From: Tetragonia tetragonoides
Taxonomy: Eukaryota > Streptophyta > Magnoliopsida > Caryophyllales > Aizoaceae
Direction of reading: 5' to 3'
NCBI GenBank assembly: GCA_038025085.1
Contig: CM076152.1
Span: forward strand, 22,032,001 to 22,096,000
DNA: 64,000 nt
How positions within the stretch are numbered: the stretch's first letter is position 1; each line of letters starts with the position of its first letter. The notes beneath the pieces were generated by a model that ran no database searches, was not told the DNA's origin, and saw nothing but the letters and a program-made list of their open reading frames with translations. Of this stretch, positions 10,930-22,900 are shown piece by piece. The translations under genes were made by a program, and so were the position numbers.

Positions 10930-13900
10930 ATTTTAATATTCATCTGAAATATAGTAGGATCCCAAAGAAGCAATATTTTAGAGTGAAAGTGAATTTATTT
11001 GGTTGCCTTTGAACTAGAGAGAAAGAGAAAAAATCCAAAAATATTACTCAAAAAATTACCTAAGGATGGAATGCTGTCTATAATTACTCGCATGCCTTAA
11101 ATGGCAGAATTTGGGTCTTATGGAAATCCAACCGTATTGACCTTCAAGTCCTCTTCTCGAACAGTTAGTTTATTCATTGACATGTAACTGACCTTCAATC
11201 TGATTTCAAAGCTTATATAACCTTTGTTTATGGTTTACATACTGTAAATAAAAGGTTGTCCCTGTGGTAGGGATTACAATATCATTGTGACAGTACTTCT
11301 CCCTGGTTACTTGTAGGAGATTTCAACTCCCTGCTCTCAGTTAATGACAGGTTAAATAGAGCTCTTTTGCATGAGAAGGAAACAAAATATTTTCAAGCTT
11401 TTATTGATAACATGGGCATTCAACAACTGAAAAGCAAGGGTTGGCAGTTCTCTTGCAAGTAATAAGCAGAATAATACTGATAGAATCTACAGTCATATTG
11501 ATTGGGCCTTTGGTAATGATATTTGGATGCAGGATGATGAAGATATTGAAGCTGATTTTCTCAATCCACACATTTCTGACCACACTTCCATTTTTATTAC
11601 TACTATTGTTCCTAGTGCAGCAAGCCCAAGCCTTTTAGGGTACTTAAGGTGTTGCTTAAGAACTAGGATTTCAAAGGTATTGTCTCTCAGGTTTAGCAGG
11701 AGGAAGTTGTGGGTGTGAAAATGTTTAGAGTCTGGTGGAAACTCAAAAAAATTGTGAAACTCTCTATAAATATCCAGAGAGAGATGAATAAAGCTGAAGA
11801 GAGAATGCTCTCTATTCGGTATGCCTTAATCATTGCACAAAATGTCCTGAAAAATGAGCTTCTCGTCCCTTATCTTATTGATTAAGAGAAGATTCATTGC
11901 AGAGAGTTTGATAAATGGGCAATCTTGTATGAGAAAATTCTCAGACAAAAATCCAAAGTTGTCTGGATTCAAGAAGGTGATCAGAATACAAGGTTTTTAC
12001 ATGTTCATTTGAAAGTCAGAAGAGCTATGAACAAAATCACTTCCATTTATGATGAAGTTGGGAATAAAATCACTTCTTCCACTGGTATTGAGCAAGAGTT
12101 CCTGGGTTTCTTTACTGGACTTATGGGTTCTGCAGTTGACCAGTTGTCAACTATCAATCTGGAAGTGGCTAGAGATGGTCCCTCACTGACACTGGAGCAT
12201 AGCAGCGAGCCAGCGCTTGGTGAGTGAGATCACAGATGCTGAAATTATTAAACTCTTAATGATCTTCCTGATGACAAATCCCCAGGTAAAGATGATTTTC
12301 CTTCTAAATTTTTCAAAGAGTTTTGGCCTGAGATTGGTACTGATGTTACTAATGTTATTAAACAATTTTTTGCTAATGGAAAAATGCTTAAGGCTATTAA
12401 CAACACAACTGTGACCTTGATCCCTAAGGTTAATAAACCTACCTATGTCAAGGATTTTAGACCTACTGTCTGTTTCTCCACCCTTTATAAACTCATTGCT
12501 AAGATTCTCACTAGTAGACTGAAGTTTGTTGTTGATTAGCTGGTTGGGCCTGCTTAGTCTACATTTCTTGAGGGGAGGTATATTCTGGATAACGTTATCC
12601 TTAACCATGAAATTATCAAGGGTTACACTAGGAAGAGAATGTCCCCTCGATGTGTGTTGAATGTTGATCTCAGGAAGGCTTATGATTCTCTGCAATGGGG
12701 GTTTCTTAGAATGATCTTGCTTGAGTTTGGATTTCCTTACAAGTTTGTGGGATAGATTATTATGAGTTGTGTTATAGATATACCTTATTGCTGAATGGTG
12801 GTCTCATTCGAAGCAAAAAAAAGGATTGAGACAAGGTGATCCAATGTCTCCTTTGTTGTTTGTTCTAACAATGGAGTACTTGAATAGGTCTCTCAAACAA
12901 CTTGCAAAGAACCCTGACTTCAATTTTCATCACAAATGTGGGAAGCTTGGGATCACACATGATTGCTTTGGAGATGATTTGTTACTTTTCTGTAGAGGTG
13001 ACTTGATCTCAGTCCAACTATTGTATGCTGCTTTTCATCACTTCTCCCAAGTTTCAAGATTGACTGCTAATATTGATAAGAGTTTTGTGTATACAGCTGA
13101 TATTTCTCTTGAAGAGAGGGAATTAATTCTCTATAGACACACTGCCTTTTAGATACCTAGGGGTTCCTCTTTCTTCTAAAAAGCTTACTGTCCTGCAATG
13201 TAAGCCCTTAGTTGATAAGATTGTAGCCATGATTAATTGTTGGACCTCCAAATTTCTCTCTCATGGTGGTCGGCTACAACTTATTAAAAGTGTGATTTTT
13301 GGAATCCAGACTTATTGGTCCCCAATATTCTTGCTTCCAAAAAAAGTTATAAATTTGGTTGATGCAGCCTGTAGATCTTTCTTGTGAAGTGGACCAAAGA
13401 AATCTCTTGTTGCTTGGAACAGAGTGTGTACTCCTGTTCAAAGTAGTGGTCTGCACATTATTGACATTCAGAAATGGAACATGGCAGCTTTGTGCAACAT
13501 GCTTTGGGCTATCACACAAAAGAAGGACAAACTTTGGGTGAAATGGGTGCATGTTTTCTACTTGAAACATCACTCGATGCTCTCTACTACCCTGCCTATT
13601 CATGCTTGTTGGCTGGTCAGGAAAGTTATCGAGAGCTGGAAATGACTAGGAGTTGGAAGCTCAGTGCAACAACAACTTCAGAAACACACAACTTTGGGTA
13701 AATTAGCATAAAACAAGCTTATGAGTACTTACGTCCTTCCTCTCCTAATGTTCCTTGGAAAAGACTGATAATGGCACCAGGTCGGATCCCTAGACACAAG
13801 TTCAGTATCTGGATAGCTCTTCATGGCAGATTGAATACTATTAGTACGTGTGTTATATGAGGATTACAGATTCCTCTTGCTTGCTCTATGTGCAACTCTA

Positions 13901-14450
13901 ATGTGGATGAAACTATGGAGCACTTGTTCTTTGAGTGCAAATTCTCAAATGATGTATGGTCTGCAATTATGAGATTTTATGGGATCAACAGAAAACCACC
14001 AAGTTGGGATGATGAGGTACTCTGGTTGCAGACAATAGTGAGGAATAATAAACCACAACTATGCATACTCACCTTCCTGTTTGCAGCAACAGTGTACTAC
14101 ATATGGATGGCAAGAAATAAATTGCGTTTTGTCCAAGAACCTCCTACTGCTGTAGGTATTGTGCACAACATTGTTAGTGAGCTGCACTTGACGAGATCCA
14201 GATTTGAGAAATTGAAGAAGTTTTTAAGGCAGCTAAATTGTCTTCCTCAATTGTAATTGCATGTATGCTACTATATGATGAGGATGTAATTTTGTACCCT
14301 TCCTAAAAGGTGACACAATTGTATCTACTAATAGATATTACATCTTGCTTAGTGTTTTGTTATATGAGTGCTGGGTGGTAGTGTCAAACCCCATTTGTAA
14401 TTTCACGGTATTCTTGATTAATAAAATGAGTTTGTTATTGAACAAAAAAA
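10930..14450 (+). pseudogene. L1-type LINE, ORF2 remnant (endonuclease, RT, zinc-binding end)
   Basis: Endonuclease fragments run from about 10935 (NI-G and DPKKQ-like start) to 11640, including GRIWVLWKSN near 11107. RT fragments are at 11925-13600: RKAYDSLQW near 12673, GLRQGDPMSPLLF near 12823 and the catalytic motif altered to FGDDLLLF near 12968. The C-terminal zf-RVT region is at 13880-14000 (CSMCNSNVDETMEHLFFEC). The element ends with aataaaatg...aacaaaaaaaaa at about 14420-14450, its A-tail. Many stops and shifts make it dead. ORF1 is not seen, so it is 5'-truncated. No clear target duplication was found. Confidence 0.88.
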
Positions 14451-14533
14451 AACATATTCTACATACCATTTGGATGAATAGAGCTATTTGCTGCAATACA
14501 CCAATCAGAGCAAAGATTAAGAGTGGTATCTTT

Positions 14534-14818
14534 ATACTTTTTTTTCCCTCATCAAAAAGAGGGTGCAAGTGAATGGTGACCGAGGCACCCCCCGCTACAT
14601 CATGTTCGGACTCTCGTGTAAATAGCGAACATATCAGACTAGCTGAACAACCAGCGCAAGCACTGGCCTCGTCAACGTAGCACCAACAAGGGGCTAGTAT
14701 AGTTCCTAAAAGCCAGCAGACACAAGGCATGGAGGGAATGGGGATTCAAACCCATAACCTTACTTACCAAACCAATTGGGAGTAAGTTTGGAACCACTAG
14801 ACCACTACCCTTGTTGGT
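14534..14818 (-). mobile_element. tRNA-derived SINE with perfect 10-bp target duplication
   Basis: Read on the minus strand, the element starts accaacaagggtagtgg and has an A-box-like tggtctagtggtt and a B-box-like gggtttgaatccc about 50 bases apart, the internal promoter of RNA polymerase III. It ends in a run of eight or nine A. The flanks are the perfect duplication tggtatcttt (14524-14533 and 14819-14828). Just before the A-tail is a CCCTC/GAGGG inverted repeat. Length 285 bp. It sits inside the endonuclease part of the minus-strand L1. Confidence 0.9.
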
Positions 14819-15199
14819 TGGTATCTTTTTAGTTAATTTCTTTCACCCTAATTTCATAGAGGCCAAGCAACCTAACTTGAAAGGTAAATAAAGAGTTTCT
14901 AACAAGTTGTTGTTTCCTAGGTAAGTTAAGACCTCTGATGTTCCAGCTGCAGATATTATCCATCCCGAGAGGGGGAAACCCCCGCTTCAGGATCCTTATA
15001 ACAGTCAAAAGTTTAAACCTCCCAACTCTCCGTATGAGATATTAACTCTTTATTATCAATAGAACCCAAACTAGATATTGGGATGTCCACAATGCGATCT
15101 TACATTACCATCCAATGCATTAAAAGAGTTAGAGGTTAAAGCCTTACAAGTTGCACATTTATCTCTTTGTTTTTGCTAATCTTCTTTAGTTCTTTGGTT

Positions 15200-16331
15200 A
15201 TTGTAACTCAGTTGGAGCCGCCTCTAATTTGTGAGCAACCTGGAACGCTTTTGAGGGTTTTCTTCCTCCACCCAAATTATACTCCCTGACATTTACCTCT
15301 TGTATTCAGTTAAGTTATGACTATAGCCCTTGCATTTAGAGCATAAGATAGGCTTCCGGTTGTAGATGACCTCCTCATAAATGAGTTTACCCCATTCATC
15401 TTCGAAGAAAATAACCTTGGGTACGCTTAATCCATTGACACCTCAATGTGAATACTAGCATAACCCAATTGTGTTTTATTTTCTGTGGCGGGTTGCCCAA
15501 TACTTAACATCTAGCAGGTAGCTTGATCCATATGGGAACCATTTTAATCTCGTCACTTTTCAAATATAAATTAGGAACCCAATATATCATGGTAACCGAA
15601 CTCCCATCAAAATTAATGGACCTAAATTATAAGGATGTTTGTTTATTTTAATTTCAAAGGTTTTGAACGGAACTAGAAAAACCGCTTTAGGAAGTGTAGA
15701 GATTTTACCAACACCTAATTTGCCCCAAATTCTTCGAAAATACCTTTCTATAACAGCAATTGTAGGGTTTTCCCCAGAACATAGCACACAATAGCATTCC
15801 TCCAGTAATCAATCTGCCCTTGAATGTTAGAAAAGGTGAATTTCACCGAAGTTTTAGCTTGATTCCAAGGACGTGGCTGATTAAGGTTTACCCGACCATC
15901 CGGGGTGTTTGAAATTAACGCTCGCCGTGCTGAATTAGGAGTAACAGCGAGACCTGAAGGAGCATACATGGCGCACCCATCCTCAAGGATAGCCTCCACT
16001 CCGGTTCTTCACTTCGTGGTTGTTGATTTGGCCAACCCCCACCTCAAGCTGACATTTGTCGCCCAATCGCATCGAGCTCTAAGGGTTTAGGGGAGAAAGT
16101 TCATCTTCCCTCATGGGAGTAGCCAATATAATCAATGATTACCCAGCAAGATTCAAAGGGTTCATTCCTACAATATCATTAGTAGTTCGTATCCGTCAAG
16201 AATTCCCAGAGTTAGGAAAATTATTCATAGACTTTTGGGTTTCAATCTCTCTTTGTTTCTCTTTTACTTGTTTACGATTAGATTGTTGTTGCTTACTTTC
16301 TCGAGCCTGGGATTGAGGTCCCTTCGCCATG
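15200..16331 (-). pseudogene. L1 ORF1 remnant (DUF4283-like domain plus CCHC knuckle)
   Basis: Minus-strand frames at 15999-15748 and 15787-15587 contain IDYWRNAIVCYVLG and RRIWGKLGVGKI, typical of the DUF4283 RNA-binding-like domain of plant L1 ORF1. Downstream near 15345-15305 lies CSKCKGYSHNLTEYK, a zinc knuckle whose last cysteine is now tyrosine. Stops and shifts occur throughout. Known L1 ORF1 proteins bind their own RNA in a particle with ORF2. This one is inactive. Confidence 0.75.
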
Positions 16332-16500
16332 GCCCACAAAAAATCTATTGGTTCAATATCTTTTTAGGTCATTTTATATGGAAAAATGTTGTATCAGGCA
16401 AAATTGATATTGAACTTAGCACTTATGTAAAACGAGGAACCAAATACTGGGCATTAATCGGAAGTATCTCAAACACAGGGGAACGGGGAACCTATTGAAG

Positions 16501-16676
16501 CTTCCCAAAAAAAGCCAACATGAGAAATAAACTACAAGAACACTCACTATTACCCAAAATCAGCATTTACAGTATTTCTATGTGACTGTTTAATACGAAA
16601 AGACCCACTACAAAAACATTGTTTAAAAATTCCAAGCAAATACAAGCATCCCGAAACAAGAGTCCACTGCCACGCT
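16501..16676 (-). other. Probable 3' UTR of the HUA1-like gene
   Basis: Sequence just downstream of the stop at 16677, before L1-related sequence begins. No clear AATAAA on the minus strand was seen, so the poly(A) site is not placed. Confidence 0.4.
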
Positions 16677-19600
16677 TCAATTAGTTTCAACCTTCTCTTC
16701 GTCCTTTTTTCCTTCCTCTACACCAACCTTCTCTCCGTTCATTTCCCCTTCCTCCACGGCTAATGCAGATGTTTCTTTTCCTGCCACCAAGGCCATAACT
16801 TCTCCTGGGGGTGGGTGGTCAAACTTGCACGACATGCCATAGCGACATGTGCCTGTCTTCATGTAGTATGGGCAATGTGAAACGCCCTGTAAACGAGGCA
16901 CCAACACTTACAGCAATAAGAATAAACATAACAAGGCTAGATAATCCATCCCAAGTATCAACTGGTTGCATGGTTAATTTCCATGCCACCGATGATATAG
17001 GCTGTATGCCCCTTTTTCATGTGGTGTTTTTAACGCATTTTGTATTGTATAACGAAGAAAAACTAAACCAATAACCACTTGACCAGCCATGGAATGTTTT
17101 CGTGTGTCTGTGTTTGCTTGGACATGCAAAAAGGAAAAAAAAAACAAAAAAACTGCAGAGAAATTTTTATTCTCAATCTCAGGAACGGACAGTCTCCTAC
17201 ACCATAATTATTGTTAGACACCGACCGAACTAATAGAGAACGACACAAACTCAAAGTTGTCCCAAACATTCCACACAGGGTTGATCTCCACAACAGTCAA
17301 AAGTACCGAAAATGAGCAATTGACGCATCACTGATAGCAACTAGCTGACACTTTATACCCAATTATTTGTGCATCTAGAAGACAAAAAAAACTACTGCAG
17401 GAAATTCAACAAACACTTGAACTAGTACATTCAAGTTTTTTCTTTTAAAGTGGAAAGCATCAATTTGACTATGTAGGAACTCAAGTTTTTCTTTTACAGT
17501 AAAAATCATCAATTGAACTCTGCATAAATAAAACAAGCTTTTTCAAACAAACGTACATGGGACTTAAAATAAAACATTTACCAACCATAAAATGTACTCC
17601 CTCAGTCCCACATTTATGTTCCCAGTTTCCTTTTTGGTATGTACCCTGTTTACGTTCACAGTTCCTTATTTAGTAAACTTTTTGCTATGAAATTATCGTT
17701 TACCCCTCATTTCTAACAATCAACTTTCACCTCTCCCCCACTCATTTTCTCTCTCCTAGTGGTGGCTGGCATTTCCGGCGGCTGGCGTTTTAACTTTCCG
17801 GCACACTTTCTCTCTCCTCGCGGGCTCTCTCTCCTATGGGGCTCTATCTCTCCTCTCTCTGCACGTATCTCTCTCTCATCTTTTCGTGGTGGGGCTAGTG
17901 GTGGGTGGGGATCTGAGGTGAGATAGAGAGAAGGGGGTGGGCTGTTGGGTGGGGTTTTGTGGTGCGGCTGGGGTTTCGTGGTGGAGTGGTAGGTGGGGGT
18001 TTCGTGGTGGGGGTGAGGTTTCGTGGTGGGATGGTAGGTGGGGGTTTCGTGGGGGCTAAGAGTTTCGTGGGTGGGATGGGGGGCTGGTGGTGGTGGGATC
18101 TGATTAGTGGTGGCCGTGGTGGGGGTTTCGTGGGTTTCCATGGGTGGTGGTGGGTGGGGTTTCAGACTTTCAGGGGTAGGGTGAGGTTTACAAGGGTTTT
18201 ATGGGTGGGGTTTCAGGGTGGTAGCCTGGTGGGGGCTGGTTGGTGGGTTAGGTGGTGTGGGCGAGGTGGCAACTGGTGGTGGGTATGGTGGTGGGGGTTG
18301 GGGTGGCGACTGGTGGTGGATTTTCGTGATTGAGGGGCTGGTGGTGGGTGAATGGGGAGGAGCTGGTGGTGGGTGGGAATATGAGGAGAGAGAGAAAAAG
18401 TTGAGGTAAGGACATAGGGGGAATGTCAATGCCAAAGTTCACTTGCATTAGAACTCGTGCAATGTCAAACTGTGAACATAAAAACGGGACAGAGGGAATA
18501 TAAATTAAAGATTCACGACAGATAAAAGTTTAAAAATGATAAGCAAGCAGCCTAAAGACATGCTACCTCCAACACACCACACAGAGGGAATACTTTTATT
18601 TCAACAGTACATTAGAAACATAGAAGACGTACCTCTCTCCTCGGAAGACCTGCAAGACTGAGTTTGGGTGCAGATCGATCAATCGGGTGATGAAACTTGC
18701 ACCTTTCTACAAACTTACACACACCAGTTTTCATATAGTACTGCAGTAGACAAGCAATACAAAGAAAAACGAGAGTATTAAAGTCCATAAAATTGCACAC
18801 ACATCGTTTCTAGTTGGTCAAAAAGGAAACCATAGGATTAAAGAAAATATTTATAGTATTTGCTCCACGTATCAAGTTGAACACAACATACGTTAACTAT
18901 CCAAAAGAACGGGGGGGGGGGGGGGGGAGTGGTTTAACCTTGTTTCCATAAGTATATAGAAGTGGTTAGATGTAACACAGAGGAAAAAGGTAGGAGAAGA
19001 TCCAACATCCTCACCATCCACGAGAAGGAAGGCCATGATGAAATAGCAAGCAGCAAGTTGATGTAAAGATTTATATAGTGATGAGATATATCAAAATAAG
19101 GAGCAGAAGAAAGCAACAAGCTATGGGCACACAGATAAAAATTACAAGAAAAGGTAATAAAAAGAAGCGCAATTTGGCGAAAACCACCTAAAAAGTTTCA
19201 CTTTTTGTCCTGTACCCCCTGAATTGTTGCTTTTTGTGCAGTACCACCTTAAATTTTGATTCCGCCTTGAGATTCACCCCTTAAGTGATTTCCGGGCCAA
19301 ATCCCTTACTTTTCTTCCCGTTTTGCCCTCACGTGTGAAGCACGTGTCTACTTAAAAGAACCATGACTAAATTAACCACTAATTTGACCCTTTGACCCTA
19401 CACAGTACATTTCTCCATTTCTCTGCTCACCATTGAATAAGAGCAAGCTCAAGAAGAGCCCAAGAGAGGAGAGAGAGAAATGGGGAAGATGCCAGCATCA
19501 CTACGATCATCACCATTTCCACTAACCAACCTTCTCAAAAACTCTCCTCATCAATGCTCTACTAAACCTTCTAAACCCCCTTTTTTCTCTCCAAAACGAA

Positions 19601-19887
19601 AACCCAAATCCTTCAAACCCTCCTAAAGTCATCACCCTAATTCCCAATCTCCTTCTTGCAACACTTCCCCAAGCTTATCTGATGCAAAAACCCTAATGAA
19701 TTCACTAATATTAAACCCACCCAATTGACCTTCGATTTCACAACTGTATTCTCCAATCATTCATACCATATAAGCCGTACACAAAACATCTCAACAGAAA
19801 CGACTCCCAGCACGACAAAAAGTAGCGAGAGAGAGCGAGCGAGAGAGAGAGAGAGAGAGAGGGGGGGGAGGGAGGGAGGGAGGGAGG

Positions 19888-19937
<50 letters not shown>

Positions 19938-22900
19938 AGTTTCACTAAGGGGGTGGGTAATTTTATTTAGCTTTATTTAATTTAATTTATTTGCCAAAAT
20001 AGGTGTGGTTTATTTAAGTAGTCATGTGAAGCACACGTTAGGGCAAACGGGAAGGAAAGTAATCACTGAAGGGGGTGGGTAATTTTATTTAGCTTTATTT
20101 AATTTAATTTATTTGCCAAATTAGGTGTGGTTTATTTAAGTAGTCATGTGAAGCACACGTTAGGGAAAACGGGAAGGAAAGTAAGGGATTTGGCCCGAAA
20201 ATCACTTAAGGGGTGAGTCTCAAGGCGGAATCAAGTGGTACTGAACAAAAAGCAACAATTCAGGGGATATTGGACAAAAAATGCAACTTTTTAGGTGGTT
20301 TTCACCAAATTGCGCTAAAAAGAATAGTTCTTTTAATATAAGCAGAAGTGGAATGTTAATATGAGACGAAAACTGAAAAAAATTTATAAGTGACTCAATA
20401 AGTATATAGAAGTGCTTAGATGGAACTCAAAAAGGTAGAAGAAGATCCAACATCCTCACCATCCACGAAAAGGAAGGCCATCATAAAATAGCAAGCAACA
20501 AGTTGATGTAAGGAATTATACAGTACTCCATGAATTGAACCGTCCCCAGGTGATGAGATATATCAAAATAAGGAGCAGAAGAAAGCAACAAGCTATGGGC
20601 ACACAGAGATGAAAAATACTTTTTTTTACATAAAGAGAAAGTATTATTAAGAATAATATAAACAGTATTACATCCTAAGAGAACAAGGAGTCCTCGAAAG
20701 GAATCTATTTACAAGTCAGCCCAGTGAAGCATTACCTGTGAAACCGGATAACTACGAAAACACCCAGCAGCCTTAGCCCACAAGGAGGCTAAGTAAACTA
20801 CCCTATCCCATAAAACACCAACTGTCATAGAATTACCAGACAGACTCTAGCATTCCTCTCTAACCATATGCACCAAAGTACTACAAAAATAGCACTCTTC
20901 CACACATCTTCTTCTCCTTTTGCCACCCAAGCCCTACATGCCTCGCTTGCAAGAACTCCATTACAGTGTCCGGGTAATCCCAAACCTCACCTATGAAACC
21001 AGATACTCTGGTGCAAAGGACATGCGCAACTTCACATCTCAGAAAGATATGTGAAGAGGATTCGCTACTAGATCGACAGAGCATACAAATATCAGGTGAC
21101 AGAGCTGCATTTGGCCTCCTCCGCTGGCGCAAGTCATTAGTATTAATCCTATCCAATACCAACGTCCACACACAAGACCGTACTTTAAGGAACTTTTTCC
21201 TTCCACAACCACCTCGCAATAGGAAAAGTAGGTTGTTGTGTTGTCAAACTTAACTGATGAAGAAATGATTTACATGAAAATACCCCGGAAGAATCACCAA
21301 TCCATTTCCTACAGTCATCCCTGTCAAGAAGCTGCACCGACTCCAGAAACCCAAGCACTCCATCTCCCACTCCTGAGGAGGCCTCCGCAAATACAGGTTC
21401 CACAAACCTGTCACTATCGAATAAAATTCAGAGACAGCAACTCCATGAAGCGTAGAAAGCTGGTATACTCTAGGGAAACGCAAACACAAAGGCTGCTCAT
21501 CGCCCCAAAAATCTTCCCAAAAAACGGACCCTCAACCCGTTCCCAAGGCTGAATCGGACAAGAGGAAGAAAAACAGGAATCAGTTGAGAGATAAACTTCC
21601 ATGGACAGGCATGAGTAGCTCCTGTTACCGCCTGAGTATCCCATCCGTTTTCACACACTCCATATTTACTCTTAACGACTCGATGCCAAAGTGTGTTGTG
21701 CTCCAAAGGAAATCGCCAGAGCCACTTCCAAGCAAGAGCCACATTTTTAGACACCAACCGCCCAATACCCAGGCCCCCCACCAAATCCCAGCTGACCAAG
21801 TGATCCATCTTATCGCCATCACTACCAGACAACAGAAAATCTCTCATCAACTTCTCAATTTTCTTAGAAATTACTACCGGCACCTTAAACAAAGAGAGAT
21901 AATATGGTGGTATGCTGGACAAGCAAGACTGCAGCAAGGTGATCTGGCCCCCAAACGAAAAATACAGAGATAAAAATTACAAGATAAGGTAATAAAAAGA
22001 ATAGTTCTTTTAACATAAGAAACGGAAGTGGAAGGTTAATATGAGACGAAAACTGTATATAGAAGTGCTTAGATAACACAAAATGGTAGAAGAAGATCCA
22101 ACATCTTCACCATCCACGAGAAGAAAGGTCATGATGAAATAGCAAGCAACAAGTGATGTAAAGAATTATACAGTTATCCATAAATTGACCCGTCCCAGGT
22201 GACGATGATATGAACCAAAATAATCAACCAGGAATTATGATAACTCGAGGAGGATTGTAAGGGAAATTTACAGAAGGGAACAAGTATGAGAAATCCCTCG
22301 AGTAAGAATCCAAGTAACATTGATAAACAGAGAGATAAAGAAGATAATGGTGGAAATGAGTTTTGTTAATATTCTGATTGATTCCCTCTCATTCACTGCT
22401 TACACCCATATATATAGCCTGGTAGAACCAAAGCATATTCCTAGGTGCTATTAGGACAACTCACTATTCTAGTACAACTAGTACCGGCTAGATTGTGGAA
22501 AAAAAGGACAGCAAAGAAAATAAATGACATAAAATGAACTAGCAAATCATTTAGGAAATAACAGAAAGGAAAAGGACTGAACCACACAGATTGATGAGCT
22601 GGATATACAATCTCCTCAAGACTAAGGTCCATATCAGACAAGATAGATCAAAGGAGCAGAAGAAAGCAACAAGCTATTGGGACACAGATATAAAAATTAC
22701 AAGAAAAGGTAATAAAAAGAATGGTTCTTTTAACATAAGAAAAGGAAGTGGAAGGTTAATATGAGACGAAAACTGAAAAAAATTATAAAGTGATTCAAAG
22801 GACCAAATAAACATTCGCTGACAATGATTTGAAGACCCCATCTCACCATATTTTTGCCTTACTTTAATTACCTATCTTGTTAGGATACATCTTAGTATAT

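Larger units (their letters stand above)
14451..16500 (-). mobile_element. Second L1-type LINE, minus strand, split by a SINE
   Basis: On the minus strand it reads ORF1 (from ATG at 16331) and then the start of ORF2 at 14963 (MDNICSWNIRGLN, the usual plant L1 endonuclease start). ORF2 continues to 14829, is interrupted by the SINE (14534-14818), and resumes at 14533-14451 with an endonuclease segment reading SIHPNG. It stops where the plus-strand L1 tail begins, so the two LINEs abut tail to interior. The 5' limit near 16500 is approximate. Confidence 0.8.
18950..22800. repeat. Tandem triplication in HUA1 intron 10, each copy split by a different insertion
   Basis: The same block, from tatagaagtg-ttagat through gaagatccaacatcctcacc and aggtaataaaaagaa to atgagacgaaaactg, occurs three times. 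Copy 1 is 18950-19166 plus 20316-20394, interrupted by the Mutator-like element. Copy 2 is about 20398-20619 plus 21957-22053, interrupted by an L1. Copy 3 is about 22055-22212 plus 22649-22800, interrupted by an unclassified 430-bp segment. Ignoring insertions, each copy is about 300 bp. Confidence 0.85.

Noticed and set aside
14750..14818. A tRNA gene on the minus strand
   Set aside because: A-box and B-box are present but no cloverleaf with acceptor stem can be drawn, and the TSD and A-tail show a SINE.
17713..18435. Pro/His/Thr-rich and Gly/Trp-rich ORFs on both strands
   Set aside because: They are low-complexity translations of the G/T repeat in the mariner-like element, open by composition only.
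19827..19934. GA-rich tract as a possible GAGA regulatory element
   Set aside because: It lies inside a MULE in an intron and is a simple microsatellite. No evidence of regulatory use.
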